DNA of 64,000 nt from Planctomycetota bacterium. GTDB lineage: Bacteria; Planctomycetota; UBA1135. The notes beneath the pieces are model-generated. The model had not been told where the DNA came from. It saw only the letters and a list, made by a program, of their open reading frames with translations, and searched no databases. The position numbers and the translations under genes are program-made. Below, one piece after another: positions 32,396-43,559 of this stretch. The stretch lies in the NCBI GenBank assembly GCA_021776795.1, contig JAJFFC010000020.1, positions 62,001-126,000 on the forward strand. Direction: 5' to 3'. Within the stretch, counting starts at the first letter, position 1. Every line of letters begins with the position of its first letter.

Positions 32396-33456
32396 TAAGC
32401 AATCAAGATGCGATTGCTGGTTTCGCAGGTGCTGAGGTCAATCGCTTGCAAGTGCACCGTGCGCCGAGCACCTGCCGGAACAAACTGCGGGGGCGTACTG
32501 GCTTCGCCGCTGGCGTTGGTCGTGAGCACTGTGAGTAGTTGCATCCCACTGGTGAGGTCCACCAAGGTGCCTGCGCAAGGGAAGCCTGCCGGGATGGCTG
32601 TGGGGCCTGCGACGCCACCTCCGCGCTCCCAGGCAATGGCGATGTTGGCATTTGGGCTCGCCCCAGATAGATGAACGGTCATGGGGCCGTCGGTTTCACC
32701 GCCGACCCAGAGTGCGAAGGGATCGTTGGGGCCTTCGATAAACTCTGCTTCGGCCCAAAGGCTCGGTAGAGAAGTTCGATCCACAAAGGCAAAGACGCCG
32801 GAATTGGGATCAATCATCCATAGAAAGGTATCTACATAAAACAAGGCCCCGCTTTGGCTGAAACAAAAAGAGCTAGTCAAGCCACTTGGACCCAGAAATG
32901 ATGGGTTTACATCGGTTCCAATAGCTGTTGACGTATCGATGGTCGCGAGTCCGGTTTCATGGCTATATCCGAACAAAACGCCTTCTCGGAAATCCAATCC
33001 CTGCATTCTGATTAAACCGGTATCACCTAAGCTATTGGTCGTACCGGTTACTAAGTCTAGTATGTGCAATTCAATCGGGGAATATATCCAAGGGGCATCG
33101 CGTGCGTTGATTACATAAAGCTGGTCGTTTGGACCAAAAGCCATGCCACCAATGCCAATCAAGTTGGTCTGAACTACAAATGTTGCCTGGCCAGTATTTG
33201 GGTCAATCTCATAGATTTGATAAGGAGCAAAGTAGCGTCCATAGGCGCCATACATTTTGCCTTGGCTATTCATAGCCATGGCACTCCACAAATGGGTTTG
33301 CAGGCCAGAAGAACCAATGAATTGGGTTTCCGCAGTCTTTACATCCATCGAATACAGATTCCCGACGACATCAAGGATTTTGATTTCCTGCGCATTTCCC
33401 TGTGGCGTCGCCAAGGTGACTGCAATCAGAATCGGGAGGAAGCGAACGGGGTTCAT
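32392..33456 (-). CDS. Secreted beta-propeller protein, tandem paralog A
   Basis: The 354-residue protein has a signal peptide (VRFLPILIAVTLATPQGNA). Propeller-like repeats follow (QEIKILDVVGNLYSMD, IYEIDPNTGQATFVVQTN, GGMAFGPNDQLYVIN, LHILDLVTG), then a conserved C-terminal domain of about 115 residues from ALWVGGETDGPMTVHLSGA to TCETSNRILIAY. A domain of this sort ends several secreted proteins here and may be a sorting or binding module; that is inference. Its first 160 bp and last 333 bp are nearly identical to paralog B, while the centre is closer to paralog C. No enzymatic motif is visible. Confidence 0.75.
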   Translation of the reverse strand: MNPVRFLPILIAVTLATPQGNAQEIKILDVVGNLYSMDVKTAETQFIGSSGLQTHLWSAMAMNSQGKMYGAYGRYFAPYQIYEIDPNTGQATFVVQTNLIGIGGMAFGPNDQLYVINARDAPWIYSPIELHILDLVTGTTNSLGDTGLIRMQGLDFREGVLFGYSHETGLATIDTSTAIGTDVNPSFLGPSGLTSSFCFSQSGALFYVDTFLWMIDPNSGVFAFVDRTSLPSLWAEAEFIEGPNDPFALWVGGETDGPMTVHLSGASPNANIAIAWERGGGVAGPTAIPAGFPCAGTLVDLTSGMQLLTVLTTNASGEASTPPQFVPAGARRTVHLQAIDLSTCETSNRILIAY

Positions 33457-33474
33457 AGGAGTAGGTGCTCAGGC

Positions 33475-34539
33475 CTAATAAGCAATCAAGATGCGATTGC
33501 TGGTTTCGCAGGTGCTGAGGTCAATCGCTTGCAGGTGCACCGTGCGGCGAGCACCTGCCGGAACAAACTGCGGGGGAGTGCTGGCTTCGCCGCTGGCGTT
33601 GGCGGTGAGCACTGTGAGTAATTGCATCCCACTGGTGAGGTCCACTAAGGTGCCTGCGCAAGGGAAGCCTGCCGGGATGGCTGTGCGGCCTGCGAAGCCA
33701 CCTCCGCGCTCCCAGGCAATGGCGATGTTGGCGTTTGGGCTCGCCCCAGATAAATGAACGGTCATTGGTCCGTCGGTTTCACCGCCGACCCAGAGTGCGA
33801 AGGGATCAATAGGGCCTTCAAGGAAAGCAGCGCCAGTCCACAGTCCTGGAGGAGTCGTCGGACTGACTAGGGAATGGATGCCAGTTTCTGCATCGAGCAT
33901 CCACAGATAGGTGTCCACGAAGAATAAGGCTCCATTATCGCTAACACAGAATGAAATCGAAGAGGAGTGAGGGCCACTTGCAGACAGATTCACGTCTGTG
34001 GCCAACCCAGAGAGCGTACTGATGGACACCAGTCCGGAATCGAAGCTGTAGCCAAATAACTCCGCGCCACGAAAGTCTAGGCCGTGAACTTGGGTAACAC
34101 CCAATTCACCGAGAAAAGTGGAAACTCCCGATGTGAGATCCAAAGTGTAAAGGTCATTGGGCGAATAAATCCATGGGGCATCTCGGTCATTGATGAGATA
34201 AAGAACGTCTCCAGGGCCAAAAGCCATCGAACTGATGTCGAAGAAGTTCGTCTGTAGAACTAGGGTTTCCTGTCCAGTGTTGGGGTTAATTTGATAGATG
34301 TCATAGCCAGCGTCGAAGCGCCCATTAGCGGCAAACATCCTGCCCTGACTGTCCACAGCCATGGCACTCCAGAAGAATGGCAGCGGATTAGTGGAGCCGA
34401 TGAATTGGGTTTCCGCAGTCTTTACATCCATCGAATACAGATTCCCGACGATATCAAGGATTTTGATTTCCTGCGCATTTCCCTGTGGCGTCGCCAAGGT
34501 AACTGCAATCAGAATCGGGAGGAAACGAGCGGGGTTCAT
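33475..34539 (-). CDS. Secreted beta-propeller protein, tandem paralog B
   Basis: This is the second of three tandem copies, 354 residues, with the same domain order as copy A. The signal peptide and first 49 residues differ from copy A at only two positions. The last 111 codons are about 96% identical at nucleotide level (14 differences counted over 333 bp). The central propeller (YDIYQINPNTGQETLVLQTN, LYTLDLTSGVSTFLGELG) is clearly diverged from both neighbours. The sharp borders between near-identical and diverged blocks indicate gene conversion or recombination. The gene starts 18 nt after the stop of copy C. Confidence 0.75.
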   Translation of the reverse strand: MNPARFLPILIAVTLATPQGNAQEIKILDIVGNLYSMDVKTAETQFIGSTNPLPFFWSAMAVDSQGRMFAANGRFDAGYDIYQINPNTGQETLVLQTNFFDISSMAFGPGDVLYLINDRDAPWIYSPNDLYTLDLTSGVSTFLGELGVTQVHGLDFRGAELFGYSFDSGLVSISTLSGLATDVNLSASGPHSSSISFCVSDNGALFFVDTYLWMLDAETGIHSLVSPTTPPGLWTGAAFLEGPIDPFALWVGGETDGPMTVHLSGASPNANIAIAWERGGGFAGRTAIPAGFPCAGTLVDLTSGMQLLTVLTANASGEASTPPQFVPAGARRTVHLQAIDLSTCETSNRILIAY

Positions 34540-34558
34540 GGGAGTAGGTGCTCAAAGC

Positions 34559-35620
34559 CTAATAGGCGATCAAGATGCGATTACTGGTTTCGCAGGTGCT
34601 GAGGTCAATCGCCTGCAAATGCACTGTGCGGCGAGCGCCTGCCGGAACAAACTGCGGGGGAGTACTGGCTTCGCCGCTGGCGTTGGTCGTGAGCACTGTG
34701 AGTAGTTGCATCCCACTGGTGAGGTCCACTAAGGTGCCTGCGCAAGGGAGGCCTGCCGGGATGGCTGTGGGGCCTGCGACGCCACCTCCGCGCTCCCAGG
34801 CAATGGCGATGTTGGCGTTTGGACTCGCTCCAGATAAATGAACCGTCATTGGTCCGTCGGTTTCGCCGCCTAGCCAAAGCGCGAAGGGATCGTTGGGTCC
34901 CTCGATGAATTCTGCTTCTGCCCAGAGGTTCGGAAATTGGGTGATGTCGATATAACTGAATGTGCCAGTTAAAGGGTCAATCATCCAAAGGAAGGTATCA
35001 ACATAAATCAGCGCACCACTATCGCTAAAGCAAAAGGAAACGGTGAGGGTCGGTGGCTCAGAAGAGTTGGGATTGACATCGGTGGAAATACCAGTTGCAG
35101 TGTCAATCTTGATGAGGCCTTCAAAAAGTGCATAGCCAAACAACTCGCCGCCGTGGAAATCCAAGCAGTGAACTTGGTTTGATCCCGTTTCTCCAATAAG
35201 TGTGTCGGATCCGGTTGCTAAGTCCAAGGTGTGCAAATCGACAGGGCTTAAGCTAAGGGGAGCATCGCGTTCGTTTGTCAAATAGAGAACGTCACCCGGG
35301 CCAAATGCCATTCCGCGAATACCAATGAAATTAGTCTGTACCACAAAGGTGGCCAGCCCAGTATCCGGGTCGATTTCATAGATTTCATAGGGCGTAAAGA
35401 AGTTTCCATAGGCAGCATACATTTTTCCCTGGCTATCCATGGCCATGGCATTCCAAATGTTTGTTTGTAGCCCAGTAGATCCAATGAGTTGCATTTCTGC
35501 ATTCTTAATGTCAATGGAATACAAGTTGCCTCCAAGGTCAAGAATTTTGATTTCTTGAGCCGGCGCCTTGGCCAACACCAAGGCGAAGAGAAAACCTGTC
35601 AGGAGAAACCGCATAAACAC
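34559..35620 (-). CDS. Secreted beta-propeller protein, tandem paralog C
   Basis: This is the first copy in transcription order, 353 residues. Its signal peptide (MRFLLTGFLFALVLAKAPA) is unlike those of A and B. The mature start QEIKILDLGGNLYSID and the central repeats (YEIYEIDPDTGLATFVVQTN, MAFGPGDVLYLTN) resemble copy A. The last 333 bp (34559-34891) share the near-identical C-terminal block. Transcription would start near the degT promoter region, facing away from it. The in-frame starts at 35620 and 35614 (MFMRF) are equally possible. Confidence 0.75.
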   Translation of the reverse strand: MFMRFLLTGFLFALVLAKAPAQEIKILDLGGNLYSIDIKNAEMQLIGSTGLQTNIWNAMAMDSQGKMYAAYGNFFTPYEIYEIDPDTGLATFVVQTNFIGIRGMAFGPGDVLYLTNERDAPLSLSPVDLHTLDLATGSDTLIGETGSNQVHCLDFHGGELFGYALFEGLIKIDTATGISTDVNPNSSEPPTLTVSFCFSDSGALIYVDTFLWMIDPLTGTFSYIDITQFPNLWAEAEFIEGPNDPFALWLGGETDGPMTVHLSGASPNANIAIAWERGGGVAGPTAIPAGLPCAGTLVDLTSGMQLLTVLTTNASGEASTPPQFVPAGARRTVHLQAIDLSTCETSNRILIAY

Positions 35621-35704
35621 TTTGGAGCAGTTGGGCCGCTCTCATTGGGGACAACCCCATCTTATTCGAAAATCGACATCCTGCGGCACAGCTAAAATAT
35701 CGCC

Positions 35705-36856
35705 ATGGCCGTCCCTTTCTTCGATATCCATTACAACCTCGACGAGGACACGCAGCAGCGCATTCTCGCACGGTGGCAGGGCATTTTGGCGCATGGCGGT
35801 TTCGTCAATGGGCCGGAGGTGCGCGAGCTCGAGGCGGCTTTGGCGGAGTTCCTGGGCGTGCCCTATGTGATTGGCTGCTCCAACGGTTCCGACGCTTTAG
35901 TCCTGGCTTTGCGCGCCGCCGACATCGGCCCTGGCGACGAAGTGCTGGTCCCGGCCTTCACCTTCTTTGCCTCGGCAGGTGCGGTCGCTCGCGTGGGTGC
36001 CACACCGGTCTTCGTCGACATCGATCCGGTGACTTTCCTGATGGATCCGGCCGACGCCGCCAAGCGCACTACGTCCAAAACCAAAGCCGCGATGGTGGTC
36101 CACCTTTACGGCCGCGCTGCCGACCTCGGCCCGATCCGCAAAGCAATCAACGCCGCCGCCGGTCATGAAGTGGCGATTGTCGAAGATGCCGCCCAAGCCA
36201 TCGGCGCCAGTCACCCCGACGGACCTGTCGGTGGACTCGGCATCACCTCCGGTTGGAGTTGCTTCCCGACCAAGAACCTCGGCGCCACCGGCGACGCCGG
36301 ATTTGCTTCCACCGCCGATGCCAAAGTGGCCGAACGCATGCGCCGGCTGCGCGAACATGGCGGCGGACGTCAGTACTACCACGATGAAGTGGGCTACAAC
36401 TTCCGCATGAGTTCGCTCCAAGCTGCGGGCTTGCTCGAACAACTGCCACGCCTGACTGAGTTCAACGCTGCGCGTGCCGTCGGCGCCGAGCACTACGAAC
36501 AGTTGTTCACCGCCGCAGGTCTTGCCGGCAGCGCCGATTCCCCGTTGCAGCTCCCCGAGCGCACGCCCGGCCACGCCTTCCATCAGTACGTGATTCGCTC
36601 GAGCGAACGCGATGCTCTGCGCACCTACCTGCAGGAGCGTCAAATCGGCTGCGCGGTGTACTACCCCTTGGCACTACACCTGCAACCATGCTTCGCCTTC
36701 CTCGGCGGCCAAGTGGGGGACTTGCCCCACTCCGAACGCGCCACCGCCGAAGTGTTGGCACTACCGATCTACCCCGGCGTCACTCCCGCACAACGCGAAG
36801 AGTTGGTGGCAGCAGTCGCTGGCTTCTACGCCGACGTCGCCCCTAGCCGTAGCTAA
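35705..36856 (+). CDS. DegT/DnrJ/EryC1/StrS-family PLP aminotransferase
   Basis: This is a sugar aminotransferase-type enzyme of 383 residues. It shows NGPEVRELEAALAEFLG, substrate/cofactor loops GCSNGSDAL and VLVPAFTFFASAGA, the Asp in IVEDAAQAIGA, and the Schiff-base Lys in CFPTKNLGATGDAG. The likely role is transamination of a keto-sugar nucleotide for surface polysaccharide or a secondary product; the substrate is not deducible. TAAAAT (35693-35698) lies 6 nt before the ATG, a textbook leaderless arrangement. The first 77 coding bases plus 26 upstream bases are duplicated at 32253. The gene marks the right border of the accessory region. Confidence 0.9.
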   Translation: MAVPFFDIHYNLDEDTQQRILARWQGILAHGGFVNGPEVRELEAALAEFLGVPYVIGCSNGSDALVLALRAADIGPGDEVLVPAFTFFASAGAVARVGATPVFVDIDPVTFLMDPADAAKRTTSKTKAAMVVHLYGRAADLGPIRKAINAAAGHEVAIVEDAAQAIGASHPDGPVGGLGITSGWSCFPTKNLGATGDAGFASTADAKVAERMRRLREHGGGRQYYHDEVGYNFRMSSLQAAGLLEQLPRLTEFNAARAVGAEHYEQLFTAAGLAGSADSPLQLPERTPGHAFHQYVIRSSERDALRTYLQERQIGCAVYYPLALHLQPCFAFLGGQVGDLPHSERATAEVLALPIYPGVTPAQREELVAAVAGFYADVAPSRS

Positions 36857-36887
36857 AGGCGAAACGGAGTCGAAGCTAGGAGCCACA

Positions 36888-36915
36888 CGCGGCGCCCAGG
36901 CGGGGGTGCGCCGCG
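36888..36915. terminator. Strong hairpin between convergent degT and hpt genes
   Basis: CGCGGCGC (36888-36895) pairs perfectly with GCGCCGCG (36908-36915) around a 12-nt loop. It touches the stop codon of the hpt gene and lies 32 nt after the degT stop. No U-tract follows on either strand, so termination is plausible but unproven. Confidence 0.45.
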
Positions 36916-37272
36916 TTACTCCAGACCGTGGGCCTGCAGGTGCTCTTGCAACCTGTGGATTTCGGTCTCGAGCCGGCTGACGAAGGTGTCAGCATTTTCG
37001 AGTTGGTTGTTGCGGGCCAGTTCCTCGACCATGCGCGCCATTTCTTGCACCACACAGGCGCCAAGGTTGGCACTGGATCCTTTGATGGCGTGCGCCGCAC
37101 TGTCCATCAGCTGGGATTCACCATCAGCAAGCGCCTGACGCATGGCAGCCATGCGCTCGGGGCACTCTTGTAGGAATTCGTCGAAGAGCTCCAACACAAT
37201 CTCCGAGTCTCCGAACAGTTCGGCGAGCTCGTTGATACGGGAGGTATCTAAAAGGGGCAGTTCAGTCGTCAT
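36916..37272 (-). CDS. Histidine-containing phosphotransfer (Hpt) domain protein
   Basis: This is a single Hpt domain of about 118 residues. The phospho-accepting His lies in SAAHAIKGSSANLGA, followed by the helical C-terminal part MARMVEELARNNQ and ETEIHRLQEHLQAHG. Such proteins relay phosphate between hybrid kinases and response regulators; no kinase or regulator is next to it, so its partners are elsewhere. ATG 37272 (MTTELPLLDTS) is preferred over 37305 because the domain begins soon after it. It converges on degT. Confidence 0.85.
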   Translation of the reverse strand: MTTELPLLDTSRINELAELFGDSEIVLELFDEFLQECPERMAAMRQALADGESQLMDSAAHAIKGSSANLGACVVQEMARMVEELARNNQLENADTFVSRLETEIHRLQEHLQAHGLE

Positions 37273-37375
37273 GGGGTCGCTCCAGATGGGGTTTGGACCC
37301 TTCATGAGCGTCTACCGTGAGGGACGGCTGAAGACTTTTTCGGCAAAAATTGCCGCTGAACTGGAATACCGGGGC

Positions 37376-37573
37376 CTAGGAGGCCGGCCGTTTCTTCAAA
37401 ATGCGGCGTAAACACCACAAATTGATGGCCAAAAGCGCCGCCCAGGTGAGGACGGTGGCCAAAGTGCCCACGCTCGTCAATTCCACCGGAGGAGGGGTGG
37501 GCGACGGCAACTCACTCGGGCCGCTGGCGGCGCCGGAGAGGACTTGGAGCAGGAAGGTTGTGGGGGGCAGCAC
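37376..37573 (-). CDS. Small single-pass membrane protein downstream of the AGCS symporter
   Basis: This is a 65-residue ORF with a Pro/Ser-rich N-terminus (SELPSPTPPP), one helix (LATVLTWAALLAINLWCL) and a basic end (RRILKKRPAS). It starts 32 nt after the symporter stop on the same strand. The helix-plus-basic-tail layout resembles small accessory subunits found beside some sodium symporters, but I see no firm homology. It could be a chance ORF; the helix and position favour a real gene. Confidence 0.45.
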   Translation of the reverse strand: MLPPTTFLLQVLSGAASGPSELPSPTPPPVELTSVGTLATVLTWAALLAINLWCLRRILKKRPAS

Positions 37574-37605
37574 GTCGGTAGGGGGGGCGCGGTGCCCCCA
37601 GAGCC

Positions 37606-39234
37606 CTACTTGTACGTGGCGAAGCTACCTGATTTCAACTTTTCCCAGTAGACCACAAGGTCTTGTCTCACTTGGCCGCTAAGTAACACAACTCCCAAGA
37701 TGTTGGGGAAGGCCATGCCGAGGATCATGAGATCGCCGAAGGCCAGGATGTTGGTGCTGGTGATGATCGAACCCAAGAAGGTGAAGATCAGGAACAACAC
37801 TTTGTAGACCATCGAGCTGCCGTCGCCAAACAGGTAGGACCAGCAACGCTCACCGTAATACGACCACGAAATCATGGTCGAGAAGGCGAACAGCGCGACG
37901 GCCACACTCAGGATGTACGGGAACCAGCTGATTTGCGAGCCGAAGACCATCGAGGTTAGGCCGGCGCCATTGTTGCTGGCAACATAAGGCGCAGCCTCGG
38001 CAGCCATTTCACCACCAGGGTAGGCGCCCGAAATCACAATCACCAAGGCAGTCATGGTGCAGACGACGACCGTATCGATGAATGGTTCGAGCAGGGCCAC
38101 GACACCTTCGCGCACGGGGTGCTCAGTTTTGGCAGCGGAGTGGGCGATGGCGGCGGAGCCAACACCGGCTTCGTTACTGAAGGCCGCGCGTTGGAAGCCG
38201 ACGACCAAAACCCCGATAAAGCCGCCAAAAGTGGCATCGGCGTTGAAGGCGCCGTTGAAAATGGCACCAAAGGCGTCGGGGATATGGCCAAAGTTGATCC
38301 CCAGGATGTACAAACAGGCCAACACGTAGATGGCGCACATGCTCGGCACAATTTTTTCTGCGGTGCTGGCAATCCGCTTGATGCCGCCGATGATCACCAC
38401 ACCGACACCAGCGGTCATGACCAGGCCGTAGACCCAGGAGTTGTCCTTGAGCCAAGGCATGGTCTCTTGGACGGCATTGAGCGATTGGTTGACCTGGAAG
38501 CTGTTGCCGCCAGCCATCGAGCCGCCGATGCACAAGATCGCGAACATGGTCGCGAGCACCGCGCCGAGGCCGCCCATGCCCATTTTCTTCAGGCCGCGCG
38601 ACAGGTAGTACATGGCGCCACCCATGACCTGTCCGTTGGGGCGTACTTCGCGGTACTTCTGGCCGAGGGTGCATTCGACAAACTTAGAGGACATGCCGAG
38701 GAAGCCGGCCATGATCATCCAGAAGGTGGCGCCCGGACCACCGATCGAGATGGCGATGGCGACACCGGCAATGTTGCCGAGCCCGACCGTGGCGGAAAGC
38801 GCCGAAGCCAAGGCTTGGAAGTGGGTGACCTCACCTTCGCCATGCGCGTTGGGGTCGGTGAAGCGGCCACGAGTGACCTGAATCGCGTGACCAAAGCCGC
38901 GCAGGTTGATGAAACGCATGCGCACCGTGAAGAACACCGCACCGCAAACGAGCCAAAGCACCAAGAGCGGGACGCTGCGATCGCCGCCAAGGGGAATAGG
39001 AGCAAAGAAGACGTACTCGAGGCCGGCGTTGGCCTTGCCCATGACGGCGTCGATGCCATCAAAGAAACTTCCTTCAGCCTCTTGGGCCACGGCGCCATCG
39101 CTTTCGATGCCGTAGGCGGTGACGTCGATTTCCTCGGTAGGCTCTTGAGGGAAACTCATGGCCGTGAGCGGGGAGACGAGCAGACTCAAGCTAAGTAGCC
39201 CGAGAAAAACGGTTTGGAGGCGTTGGAGGAGCAT
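37606..39234 (-). CDS. Alanine/glycine:cation symporter (AGCS) family protein
   Basis: AGCS transporters import alanine, glycine or related amino acids with sodium. The protein has a signal-like N-terminus (LLQRLQTVFLGLLSLSLLVSPL), an unusual acidic extracytoplasmic stretch (PQEPTEEIDVTAYGIESDG), and then about ten to eleven helices. Diagnostic blocks are GEVTHFQALASALSATVGLGNIAGVA (shown split: GEVTHFQALASALSATVG and LGNIAGVA), GPGATFWMI, FSNEAGVGSAAIAHSA and STMISWSYYGERC. ATG 39234 removes an implausible 24-residue extension. Length is about 542. The small membrane protein gene downstream is probably co-transcribed. Confidence 0.9.
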   Translation of the reverse strand: MLLQRLQTVFLGLLSLSLLVSPLTAMSFPQEPTEEIDVTAYGIESDGAVAQEAEGSFFDGIDAVMGKANAGLEYVFFAPIPLGGDRSVPLLVLWLVCGAVFFTVRMRFINLRGFGHAIQVTRGRFTDPNAHGEGEVTHFQALASALSATVGLGNIAGVAIAISIGGPGATFWMIMAGFLGMSSKFVECTLGQKYREVRPNGQVMGGAMYYLSRGLKKMGMGGLGAVLATMFAILCIGGSMAGGNSFQVNQSLNAVQETMPWLKDNSWVYGLVMTAGVGVVIIGGIKRIASTAEKIVPSMCAIYVLACLYILGINFGHIPDAFGAIFNGAFNADATFGGFIGVLVVGFQRAAFSNEAGVGSAAIAHSAAKTEHPVREGVVALLEPFIDTVVVCTMTALVIVISGAYPGGEMAAEAAPYVASNNGAGLTSMVFGSQISWFPYILSVAVALFAFSTMISWSYYGERCWSYLFGDGSSMVYKVLFLIFTFLGSIITSTNILAFGDLMILGMAFPNILGVVLLSGQVRQDLVVYWEKLKSGSFATYK

Positions 39235-39357
39235 ACCGACGGGAGGGCACGGCCAAATGGACGTGAGGCGATTGTGGCGATTCCGCCGTCTTTGGGCAAC
39301 TGGCAAAAGTGGTGTGTCCGCAGTGGGGGTGGTGCGTCTTAGCGCTGAGGATTCACC

Positions 39358-39783
39358 ATGAAGATTGACCTAAGCCACATCGAAGACATTGAAGACCTGC
39401 GGGCTGTGCCAGCAGGGGAGTACCACTGCCGCATTGCCGAGGTTCGCGAAAGCGAAAGCCCCGCTGGCCACACCCGTTGGGGCCTGCGCTGGGAGGTCCT
39501 CTCCGGGGATTACCTCGGCCGTACCGCTTGCTGGGACTCCCTGCACTGGTCAGAACGCGGCCTACCACGGGTGAAATACGCCCTACAGTCCTTTGGCCTA
39601 CCCACAGATGGGGAGCTGAACCTGCAACCAGGAGCTCTCGTCGGGCTCGAAGCCATGGTCTCCATCCAGCCGGAAGAGCGTGAAGACCCCGTCACGGGCA
39701 TCCGCCGCGTGCAGAATCGAGTGCCCTTTGCTGGCTACAGTGCGGCGCCAGCGGTGCAAGCTGCATCGGCTTCGCGGGCCTGA
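39358..39783 (+). CDS. DUF669-like protein (phage-type single-strand DNA-binding relative)
   Basis: The 141-residue protein has VPAGEYHCRIAEVRESESPAGHTRWGLRWEVLSGDYLGRTACWDSL (key parts: GEYHCRIAEVRESES, WEVLSGDYLGR), matching the layout of DUF669 proteins of phages, which are OB-fold-like and often lie next to recombination genes. The C-terminal tail is Ala-rich (SAAPAVQAASASRA). No other phage gene is nearby, so it is either a domesticated copy or a broadly distributed relative. A GAGGA sequence lies 7 nt before the ATG, one of the few visible ribosome-binding sites in the window. Confidence 0.6.
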   Translation: MKIDLSHIEDIEDLRAVPAGEYHCRIAEVRESESPAGHTRWGLRWEVLSGDYLGRTACWDSLHWSERGLPRVKYALQSFGLPTDGELNLQPGALVGLEAMVSIQPEEREDPVTGIRRVQNRVPFAGYSAAPAVQAASASRA

Positions 39784-39844
39784 GCGGGGCCACAGAGCAT
39801 TCCTAGGGTGAAATCGTGCCTGGGCTGCGGCTACAATCCCGCAA

Positions 39845-40378
39845 ATGGCTGCGGCTTCTCCCGTCAGCGAGGCGCCCCTCTTCTTGGAAGAGCGGCGCCC
39901 TGCCTCTTCCCTCTTACGGGGGCTGCGGTGGGGCGGACTCGCCTTGGCGGCGATGAGCCTAGCTTGGCTTTTTTATGTGCAGGCCACCTGGCCGTGGCTG
40001 CTGGCCGTGGTCGCGGTAGGCGGTACTTTCCAATGGTGGATTTGGACCACGCGCTTTTTGGTGCGTCTTGGGCCAGAGGCACTCTCCCTACGCCAAGCTC
40101 CCTTTCCCGTCCGCCGTCTCGCCCGCGACCAAATCGTCGGCGCCACACCTCACATGAGTTACCCGTGGGGATTCCAGGGCAACAGCCAGCGACCGCGGCG
40201 CACTCCTGGAGTCGAGGCTTACGCCACCAGCCTAGGTTCTGGGGTGGTCGTCGAGCTCGAGGGTGGTCACGCCCTGTGGTTGAACTGCGACCGTGCCGAA
40301 GAGCTGGCGAGCCTGTTGCGCCGGCCCAAACGGCGGTCGCGATCTCGGGCAGCCAAGGCCAGCGCATCGTTATCCTGA
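39845..40378 (+). CDS. Membrane protein with two helices and a PH-like soluble domain
   Basis: This is a 177-residue protein of no recognised family. Two close helices (GGLALAAMSLAWLFYV and WPWLLAVVAVGGTFQWWIW) form a hairpin. A beta-rich domain follows: VRLGPEALSLRQAPFPVRRLARDQIVGA and GVVVELEGGHALWLNC, the pattern of bacterial PH-like membrane proteins. It ends in a basic tail (RRPKRRSRSRAAK). TACAAT (39832-39837) 7 nt before the ATG is a near-consensus leaderless -10. The next gene starts 6 nt after its stop. Confidence 0.65.
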   Translation: MAAASPVSEAPLFLEERRPASSLLRGLRWGGLALAAMSLAWLFYVQATWPWLLAVVAVGGTFQWWIWTTRFLVRLGPEALSLRQAPFPVRRLARDQIVGATPHMSYPWGFQGNSQRPRRTPGVEAYATSLGSGVVVELEGGHALWLNCDRAEELASLLRRPKRRSRSRAAKASASLS

Positions 40379-40384
40379 GGTGTC

Positions 40385-43558
<3,174 letters not shown>

Positions 43559-43559
<1 letters not shown>

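Noticed and set aside
26906..35781. Insertion sequence or integron explaining the two border duplications
   Set aside because: No transposase, integrase, attC-like site or matching terminal inverted repeats were seen; the duplicated pieces are gene ends with synonymous divergence.
38119..39198. 359-codon ORF antisense to the AGCS symporter
   Set aside because: It is His/Asp/Gly-rich low-complexity sequence from the complementary strand of a membrane protein, not a credible product.
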